Source: JACQFK01 sp964604905
Lineage (GTDB): Bacteria; Planctomycetota; MHYJ01; JACPRB01
Assembly (NCBI GenBank): GCA_964604905.1
Contig: CAZSCC010000203.1
Span: 1 to 9,303, forward strand
Direction of reading: 5' to 3'
DNA: 9,303 bases
Positions 4,983 to 9,303 of this stretch are shown here, piece after piece. The translations under genes and the position numbers were made by a program. Position 1 is the first letter of the stretch. The number at the start of each line of letters is the position of its first letter. The notes beneath the pieces were generated by a model. The model was not told the origin of the DNA, made no database searches, and saw nothing but the letters and a program-made list of their open reading frames with translations.

Positions 4983-5873
4983 TCACTCCTCGGGCGCCCA
5001 GGGGCTCCTCTCCCGCACATCGGAAAGGAGAAAGCGTCCCCCTTGGTTGTCTGAAGGATTGAGCCAGAGCATGCGTTCGAGCGTCTTCTGGGCTTCTTCA
5101 AAGCGGCCAAGGCGCCAGAGGCAGAGCGCGTATCCGTGCAAGCACCGAAGGAAGGGGCGGTTGTCGATCAAGCTCCAGGGGAGGAGCCCCCGGAAGTCGG
5201 ATCCCAAGCTCAGTTCGCCAATGAGGACACCGACCTTGTAGTGGCGCAGCGCGGGTTCAGGACGGGGGTCGAACGCGAAGTTGCCGAGATGGGCATGAGC
5301 GTCCAAGCACCTAAAGTCAACCTGGAGGATATCCATGAGAAGGCTCCCCGCATCCTCCATGGAGCCTCCCTCGTAGAGAGCGACGGCTTCAGAAATCGGA
5401 TCGGCGTCAGGATCATCCGGATCATCTCCGGGGATCACCTGCTCCATCTCGAATTCCGGACGTGGCCCCCCTTCGTAGATCGGAATCGCCCAATCCTCCA
5501 AGGCCTCGCCTTCTTCGCCCCAGTAGTGTTCCTTGGGTTCCCACATCCCGCAGTCCGTGAGGGCGAGTGGGGCCAGCTTGAAGACTTCGAGGTCGATCTG
5601 ATGTCGCATAATCGTGCCGGAGAGGTACGTATGCCGGAAGTAGCTCCACACTTTTTGCGGCCCGACGTGGACCACCTCCCCCGGCACAATGTCCCATAGG
5701 TCCCCCGACCGAAGGGTGATCTCTCTGTCGGTCCCCGAGAGGAGGCAACGCGCGTTCACCCCTCGGACGGCAAGCACCGCGAGCTCGACGGACTTTGTGA
5801 CGTCGATGGAGGCAGGGTCGACCTTGTCCCGCTTTCTCGGCTGTATCGCCTTCCGCTGCGTGCTAGGGCCCAT
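4983..5873 (-). CDS. Tetratricopeptide-repeat protein
   Basis: A 296-residue protein starting at ATG 5873; an in-frame TGA lies three codons upstream, so this is the longest possible start. Residues 1-20 are basic and polar. Residues about 25-110 look beta-rich (LRSGDLWDIVPGEVVHVGPQ, then KVWSYFRHTYLSGTIMRHQI). A very acidic insert GDDPDDPDADP lies at 149-159. The C-terminal half is helical, with TPR-like units at about 160-196 and 240-275; the segment DNRPFLRCLHGYALCLWRLG then RFEEAQKTLERMLWLNPSDN is typical of a bacterial TPR family whose members end NDNQG.R.LL. TPRs mediate protein contacts. There is no signal peptide, so it is probably cytoplasmic. The partner and role are unknown; it is alone on its strand and is not obviously linked to the toxin-antitoxin genes behind it. 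Confidence 0.75.
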   Translation of the reverse strand: MGPSTQRKAIQPRKRDKVDPASIDVTKSVELAVLAVRGVNARCLLSGTDREITLRSGDLWDIVPGEVVHVGPQKVWSYFRHTYLSGTIMRHQIDLEVFKLAPLALTDCGMWEPKEHYWGEEGEALEDWAIPIYEGGPRPEFEMEQVIPGDDPDDPDADPISEAVALYEGGSMEDAGSLLMDILQVDFRCLDAHAHLGNFAFDPRPEPALRHYKVGVLIGELSLGSDFRGLLPWSLIDNRPFLRCLHGYALCLWRLGRFEEAQKTLERMLWLNPSDNQGGRFLLSDVRERSPWAPEE

Positions 5874-5881
5874 CGTCGGTC

Positions 5882-5910
5882 ATTTTTCACCAATGCCGTC
5901 CGACGGTCAA
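5882..5910 (-). promoter_or_regulatory. Weak candidate promoter of the TPR gene
   Basis: On the minus strand TTGACC (5910-5905) is followed after 17 bp by AAAAAT (5887-5882). The -10 matches the sigma70 consensus poorly (two mismatches). If used, transcription would start within a few bases of the ATG at 5873, that is, nearly leaderless. No ribosome site is visible before that ATG, which fits but does not prove it. Confidence 0.3.
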
Positions 5911-5989
5911 CAAGTTCTCTTGAGTGACACCTCGACTGAAACGGCACGCATTTCTGTCATGGGCACGGGCTGGGCGGGAAACCTCCCTA

Positions 5990-6018
5990 TTGACATATCA
6001 TAGTATGTCACCTATAAT
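5990..6018 (+). promoter_or_regulatory. Consensus sigma70 promoter with built-in dyad, predicted leaderless
   Basis: TTGACA (5990-5995), 17 bp, TATAAT (6013-6018): a perfect consensus. TGACATA (5991-5997) and TATGTCA (6004-6010) are perfect inverted arms with a 6-base gap, covering the -35 and spacer, the usual place for a repressor site of an XRE antitoxin. Transcription should start about 7 bases after the -10, at 6025-6026, which is the ATG of the next gene. No Shine-Dalgarno sequence lies between. Confidence 0.85.
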
Positions 6019-6025
6019 CCCTCCC

Positions 6026-6592
6026 ATGAACCCTCTCAAGGCGCGGAGAATCACTCGTGGGGTCTCCCAGCGTACCCTGGCCGCCAAGGCCGGCGTTTCT
6101 TTTAGAACCGTCCAACTCCTGGAGTCCGGAAAGCACGATTGGCGGCTGTCCACGCTGAAGAAGGTCTCCCGCGCTCTGGGACTCTCGGACCAGGCGATCG
6201 AGCGGACGATCCAGCACTGCCTCAGCAGGGAAGTGGATTCCGTGCTCGACATTTCCGAGAGGATCTCCGTGGCGGGAGAAGCCTCCTGGCCGGTTCACCT
6301 CTTCAACTTCGTGGATGAATTCAGGCGGAAACCACGCCAGACGCTTGTGGCCGCTCCTCCGGATCCCGGGACCCCGAAGTCTTTGCAGTGCCTCATCGCA
6401 TCCACGGTCGAATCGCTCTGCGAGGAGATCGGGATGGAGTCGCCGGAATGGTGTTGGGGAGTGGGCAGTCTGGCGAAGCCGTGGTTCGTCTCGGGAACCG
6501 AATCGCTCAAGGCGCTTGCGCTGGTCCACTCTCCCGCCCACTTCCGAAAGCGGAACATCTTCGTCCTCGACAACTTCCTAAATCGAGCCTGA
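6026..6592 (+). CDS. XRE-family antitoxin-like regulator
   Basis: A 188-residue protein starting at ATG 6026; translation further upstream would include the promoter itself. Residues about 4-55 are an XRE/Cro helix-turn-helix: ARRITRGVSQRTLAAKAGVS, then FRTVQLLESGKHDWRLSTLKKVSRALGL. The C-terminal domain (about 88-188) has the conserved-looking pieces FVDEFRRKP, ASTVESLCEEIG, KPWFVSGTESLKALAL and FRKRNIFVLDNFLNRA, a pattern I associate with proteins encoded next to DUF6036 nucleotidyltransferases. The stop is 3 bp before the next ATG, so the two are one operon. It is inferred to neutralise the downstream protein and repress the promoter through the TGACATA/TATGTCA dyad. An orphan regulator is possible, but the coupling argues for an antitoxin. 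Confidence 0.75.
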   Translation: MNPLKARRITRGVSQRTLAAKAGVSFRTVQLLESGKHDWRLSTLKKVSRALGLSDQAIERTIQHCLSREVDSVLDISERISVAGEASWPVHLFNFVDEFRRKPRQTLVAAPPDPGTPKSLQCLIASTVESLCEEIGMESPEWCWGVGSLAKPWFVSGTESLKALALVHSPAHFRKRNIFVLDNFLNRA

Positions 6593-6595
6593 GGC

Positions 6596-7108
6596 ATGCT
6601 CACTGCAGCGATGATCCGGAAGCTTTTCAAGGCGTTGAACGACGAGCTCGCGAAGAAAGAGGTCATTGGTGAGATCGGCCTATGCGGCGGTGCGGTGATG
6701 TGCCTCGTGTTCCAGGCCCGGAAGGCCACCAAGGATGTCGACGCGATCTTCGAGCCGACCCGTCAGATTCGGGAGGCGGCCAAGGCCATCAGCGGAGCTT
6801 TTGACGTTCCAGAAGACTGGCTCAACGACGCCGCCAAGGGCTACTTCCTCTCCGAGCCTCCCAGGGTGGCCGTTCTCAACCTGTCTCATCTGAGAGTGTG
6901 GGCGCCTGGGCCGGATTACATGCTTGCCATGAAGTGCTTCTCCGCCCGCTTCGACACCCACGATCGCGACGACGTCACGTTTCTGATCAAGCATCTGAAG
7001 CTCACCCAGGCCACCCAGGTCTTCGACATCATCAAGAAGTACTATCCGGAACGCCTGGTTCCTGCCAAGACGCGGTTCCTGGTGGAGGAACTCCTCCCGG
7101 GACAATAG
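6596..7108 (+). CDS. DUF6036-like nucleotidyltransferase, probable toxin of the XRE module
   Basis: A 170-residue protein starting at ATG 6596, three bases after the XRE stop; an ATG at 6611 is an alternative. It carries the minimal nucleotidyltransferase signature G31-G32 followed by T45-K46-D47-x-D49 (GGAVMCL...TKDVDAIF), with the two Asp as expected metal ligands. Later blocks (PEDWLNDAAKGYF, PGPDYMLAMKCFSARFDTHD, RDDVTFLIKHL) fit the helical remainder of DUF6036 and AbiEii-type proteins, including the conserved Lys (AMKCF) and the D.DD region. Related AbiEii/MenT toxins transfer nucleotides to tRNA or other targets and stop growth when not neutralised. It is about half the length of classical AbiEii. 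Toxicity is inferred from fold family and gene pairing; the substrate is unknown. Confidence 0.75.
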   Translation: MLTAAMIRKLFKALNDELAKKEVIGEIGLCGGAVMCLVFQARKATKDVDAIFEPTRQIREAAKAISGAFDVPEDWLNDAAKGYFLSEPPRVAVLNLSHLRVWAPGPDYMLAMKCFSARFDTHDRDDVTFLIKHLKLTQATQVFDIIKKYYPERLVPAKTRFLVEELLPGQ

Positions 7109-7154
7109 CCCACGACCGCACATACGCCTTGAAAGCGGGTGCTCACGCAACTCA

Positions 7155-7216
7155 TACGGAACCGTAGGAACCTGCACTCACGCCTTGCCCGCGGGAACTC
7201 CCTGAGAAGCGCGGGC
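7155..7216. repeat. Short inverted repeats between the two toxin-antitoxin modules
   Basis: TACGGaaCCGTA (7155-7166) is a 12-bp dyad. GCCCGCG (7187-7193) pairs with CGCGGGC (7210-7216) over a 16-base loop; this could be a hairpin in the RNA from the first module, but no T run follows, so a standard intrinsic terminator is not supported. Confidence 0.4.
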
Positions 7217-7248
7217 ATGGTAACCCGGATGAGGGGGGCCGGGAGGGT

Positions 7249-7283
7249 TTGTGTGCATGAAAGTTTACATAAAATACTTGCAT
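7249..7283 (+). promoter_or_regulatory. Candidate promoter and operator of the AbiE-like module
   Basis: TAAAAT (7270-7275, one mismatch to the -10 consensus) lies in a local AT-rich patch. A poor -35 such as TTGTGT (7249-7254) or TTTGTG one base before is at 15-16 bp. The imperfect dyad ATGAAAGT (7257-7264) and ACTTGCAT (7276-7283), 7 of 8 matching, brackets the -10. AbiEi antitoxins are known to repress their own promoter by binding inverted repeats, so this is the likely site. Confidence 0.5.
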
Positions 7284-7327
7284 CTATCGGGGGATTGGTG
7301 TCTCCTGTAGGTGTTCGAGGTGACGCC

Positions 7328-7900
7328 ATGAGGAACGACCAGAAGCTCAAAAGGTCAATGCGGCCGGGACAGGTCTATCGCCGGCAGGACCTCAAGGGAT
7401 TCACAACGGCCATCGATCGGGATTTGAAGGCGCTCGTCGGAAAAGACGAGGTGAGGAGGCTTTCAGGTGGCCTCTACTATCGCCCTCGGAGAAATGCGTT
7501 CGGGTCCGCACCCCCCGATGACCGCCACCTTGTGCGCGCGTTCCTCAGGACTCGAGACTTCCTCCTGACCTCCTATACCCACTTCAACCAGCTGGGGCTT
7601 GGGCTTACCCAAGTCTACGGAACACAGATGGTCTACAATCACAAGCGTTCTGGAGAGTTCACCCTCGGTGGCAAGCGATTCATCTTCCGCCGGGTTCCCT
7701 CCTACCCGGACAGGCTGAGCCGCGAGTTTCTTCTCATTGATCTGCTCAACAACCTCCGGCATCTTCCGGACGACGCCGACGCGGTGCTCCGGAATCTGCG
7801 CTCCCACCTCGATGAGTTCGATCCCGCGGGATTGCGGACCCAGGTGGAGCGTTACGGGAGTCCGCGCGCCCGGCGAATGCTGATGGAATCCCATGCCTGA
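7328..7900 (+). CDS. AbiEi/DUF6088-like antitoxin
   Basis: A 190-residue protein starting at ATG 7328, chosen for the GAGGTG site 6-11 bases upstream; longer frames run through the promoter region. Residues about 10-58 form a winged-helix-like N-terminus (RPGQVYRRQDL, then DRDLKALVGKDEVRRLSGGL and YYRPR), typical of DUF6088 and AbiEi_4 antitoxins. The following block (about 75-125: DFLLTSYTHFNQLGLGLTQV, YGTQMVYNH, GGKRFIFRRVPSYP) matches the family's C-terminal domain, which contacts the toxin and helps DNA binding. Its stop overlaps the next start by 8 bp, so production is coupled to the AbiEii toxin. The AbiE pair is a type IV-like toxin-antitoxin and phage-abortive system. Calling it antitoxin rests on family pattern and gene order. 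Confidence 0.82.
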   Translation: MRNDQKLKRSMRPGQVYRRQDLKGFTTAIDRDLKALVGKDEVRRLSGGLYYRPRRNAFGSAPPDDRHLVRAFLRTRDFLLTSYTHFNQLGLGLTQVYGTQMVYNHKRSGEFTLGGKRFIFRRVPSYPDRLSREFLLIDLLNNLRHLPDDADAVLRNLRSHLDEFDPAGLRTQVERYGSPRARRMLMESHA

Positions 7901-8834
7901 GTTCTTCCACGAGCGTTCCGACGCCGGAGAGCTCTTCAATACCCTTGCGGCCGAGAAAGGTCTTCCGGCCGTCGTGGTGGAGAAGGACTACTGGGTCATG
8001 CACTGCTTGTGGGGTCTGCAGCAGAATGGGCTCCGATTCGAGATGAAGGGCGGAACCTCCCTTTCCAAGGGATGGGGATTGATAGACCGGTTCTCCGAGG
8101 ACATCGACATCCGCTTCGAGCCCCCGGAAACGCTCAATACCAAGAGCGACAAGCCGGCACCGGTCAAGGCTCGCTTCCTGTTCTTTGACGATCTGGCCGC
8201 AAGGATCAAGATTCCGGGCATCGTGAGCGAAAGGAACCGTGCTTACGACGACGAGCGAGGCCAGAACGGCGGGATTGGCCTGAAGTACACATCCCATTTC
8301 ACCCCGCTCCCCGCACTCAAACCCGAGGTGCTCCTGGAAGTCGGCTTCGCCCGGACCATCCCCAATGAACCCCGGGACTTCAGCAGCTGGGCTATGGTCA
8401 AGGCGCTCGAGGCCGGACTCAGGGTGGCCGACAATCGTGCTCCGGCGGTGAAATGCTTCAACCCCGAGTACACCTTTGTCGACAAGCTCCAAACCCTCTG
8501 CAGGCGATTCCGCCAGCATCGCGATCGTCGAGACACCCACAAAGACAGGCCGCGTGAATTCATGCGCCACTACTACGACCTCTACAAGCTGCTCGGCGCC
8601 GAGAGAGTCCTGAAGTTCATCGGGACGCCCGACTACGAGACGTACAAAGCCGAGAAGCTCCGCGGGGAAGACGCCCTGGCGTTTCAGTCGCGGGATCCCT
8701 TTACCCTCCCCAATGCCGAGACGCTCGCCCTTTTCGAGAAGGAGTTCGCTGCAATGAATACCCTCCTTCTCGCACCGGGCCCGTCTTTCCAAGAAGTTGT
8801 TATGCGACTCAGGGAACACAGCTCCCACTTCTAG
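7893..8834 (+). CDS. AbiEii/AbiGii-family nucleotidyltransferase toxin
   Basis: A 313-residue protein whose ATG at 7893 lies inside the antitoxin gene (ATGCCTGA overlap). All four family motif regions are visible: K52-GGTSLSK (53-59) with S68-E69-D70-I71-D72; LLEVGF (147-152) with E149; TFVDKLQTL (194-202) with K198; and HYYDLYKL (226-233) with D229. The N-terminal VEKDYWV is also typical. The enzyme class attaches nucleotides (GTP in AbiEii; pyrimidines on tRNA in MenT) and is toxic unless its antitoxin is present, giving element maintenance and phage abortive infection. Length is normal for the family and no key residue is missing, so it is probably active. It ends about 120 bp before a long palindrome. 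Confidence 0.9.
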   Translation: MPEFFHERSDAGELFNTLAAEKGLPAVVVEKDYWVMHCLWGLQQNGLRFEMKGGTSLSKGWGLIDRFSEDIDIRFEPPETLNTKSDKPAPVKARFLFFDDLAARIKIPGIVSERNRAYDDERGQNGGIGLKYTSHFTPLPALKPEVLLEVGFARTIPNEPRDFSSWAMVKALEAGLRVADNRAPAVKCFNPEYTFVDKLQTLCRRFRQHRDRRDTHKDRPREFMRHYYDLYKLLGAERVLKFIGTPDYETYKAEKLRGEDALAFQSRDPFTLPNAETLALFEKEFAAMNTLLLAPGPSFQEVVMRLREHSSHF

Positions 8835-9174
8835 ACCTGTGGCGGTTCGTAGGGAAGGGCAGGACGGCCCCCTGCGAGTAAAGACGGGGAGTCGGCGCCG
8901 TCGGAGCTCGGCGCAAAGGGTGTGCCTGCGGATGGGCCAAGGACAAGGGGCGCACCTTAAAATGCAGAGGATTTTTTCGGGTCGTCGCGCTGCGGCGCGA
9001 TGCCCGAAAAAATCCTCTGCATTTTAGGCCGTCCGTCATCGGATGGGAATCCACGCACCCACGACGCCGAGATCGGACACACTCAAGGATTAAGTGAAAG
9101 AATCAGGGCGGGGTCGCGAAGAAGCTAGAGGGAGGTCTTGGATTGCCGGCTAGGCGCACGTTCCTAGTGTCCCT
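8835..9174. other. Intergenic region between AbiEii and the transposase end
   Basis: I see no gene in these 340 bases. The only strong structure is the palindrome at 8958-9026. The transposase stop is at 9175, so the end of the insertion sequence and its terminal repeat should lie between about 9030 and 9174, but I cannot define them without the other end. No T-run terminator follows abiEii. Confidence 0.5.
8958..9026. repeat. 69-bp palindrome with 24-bp perfect arms and TA at both ends (MITE-like or hairpin)
   Basis: The arms 8958-8981 and 9003-9026 are exact inverted copies, starting TAAAATGCAGAGG and ending CCTCTGCATTTTA, each with a run of six T (or A) next to CGGG/CCCG. The 21-base centre is itself almost foldable (TCGCGC 8985-8990 with GCGCGA 8995-9000). 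Both ends are TA, the target duplicated by IS630/mariner elements, and an IS630-type transposase lies 150 bp away, so a small non-autonomous element is plausible. A transcript would fold into a very stable hairpin, so a terminator or RNA processing role is also possible, although no T run follows either arm. Confidence 0.72.
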
Positions 9175-9303
9175 TCAGCATTGAATCACAGGGTAAAGAT
9201 GCTTGAGCTTGATGCGGGCCTTGGAGTTGGTGAATTGCCAGTCGACGCCAACGACCTTTCGATTTCGATCTCGCTCCCAGGCTCCCACCTCGCGTCGGAG
9301 AAT
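9175..9303 (-). CDS. IS630-family transposase, C-terminal end (partial)
   Basis: On the minus strand the frame is open from the right edge to TGA at 9177-9175 (42 residues). It contains LRREVGAWERDRNRKVVGVD, followed by WQFTNSKARIKLKHLYP and a short tail. This is the typical end of IS630/Tc1-type DDE transposases: E..AWE.DRN...V.VDW.FT...AR.KLK.LYP. The catalytic domain lies beyond the window. Whether the element is intact cannot be judged here, but the C-terminus is undamaged. Confidence 0.85.
   Translation of the reverse strand: MLRREVGAWERDRNRKVVGVDWQFTNSKARIKLKHLYPVIQC

Noticed and set aside
7187..7216. Intrinsic terminator after the DUF6036 gene
   Set aside because: The 7-bp GC stem has a 16-base loop and no T run after it, so it is listed only as an inverted repeat.
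7746..8828. 360-residue minus-strand open frame antisense to abiEii
   Set aside because: It is longer than the real gene but shows no recognisable motifs, whereas the plus strand carries the complete AbiEii motif set.

Overview
This is a GC-rich bacterial DNA window that looks like part of a plasmid or other mobile or accessory element. The reasons are a ParA-type partition operon with a centromere-like repeat array, two back-to-back nucleotidyltransferase toxin-antitoxin modules, several small DNA-binding proteins, and an IS630-type transposase end. There are no ribosomal, tRNA or core metabolic genes, and no replication initiator that I recognise. The sequence alone does not fix the species. 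Good Shine-Dalgarno sites, sigma70-like promoters and IS630 point to a bacterium; a GC-rich environmental lineage (myxobacterial, planctomycete-like or similar) is only a guess.

Left part (1-2217): a minus-strand gene runs off the left edge. It encodes a Ros/MucR-like zinc finger followed by at least three repeats resembling the homing-endonuclease-associated repeat. It is separated from a small plus-strand helix-turn-helix gene (1361-1699) by about 550 bp rich in polypyrimidine tracts. Next comes the most striking structure: a degenerate but strictly 8-bp-phased array of GGNCC-like units, 38 consecutive units from 1861 to 2164 with outlying blocks from 1761. It fills the leader of parA.

Partition operon (2218-3734): parA (deviant Walker ATPase), a protein with a C-terminal ribbon-helix-helix that overlaps parA by 4 bp, a possible 26-residue ORF overlapping that gene's stop codon by 1 bp, and a strong intrinsic terminator. 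The layout fits a type Ib-like partition cassette in which the RHH protein would bind the 8-bp array as centromere and operator. That role is inferred.

Middle (3742-5873): a divergent pair, with a small RHH-like protein on the minus strand and a small double zinc-ribbon protein on the plus strand. They share an AT-rich intergenic region with two recognisable promoters, each carrying its own dyad. The zinc-ribbon gene is followed by a hypothetical gene, which converges on a minus-strand tetratricopeptide protein.

Right part (5990-9303): an XRE antitoxin-like gene behind a perfect TTGACA-N17-TATAAT promoter that places transcription start at or next to the ATG, coupled to a DUF6036-like nucleotidyltransferase. 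This is followed by a second module, an AbiEi/DUF6088-like antitoxin overlapping an AbiEii toxin. Downstream lies a 69-bp palindrome with 24-bp perfect arms bounded by TA dinucleotides, and then the C-terminal end of an IS630-family transposase running off the right edge.
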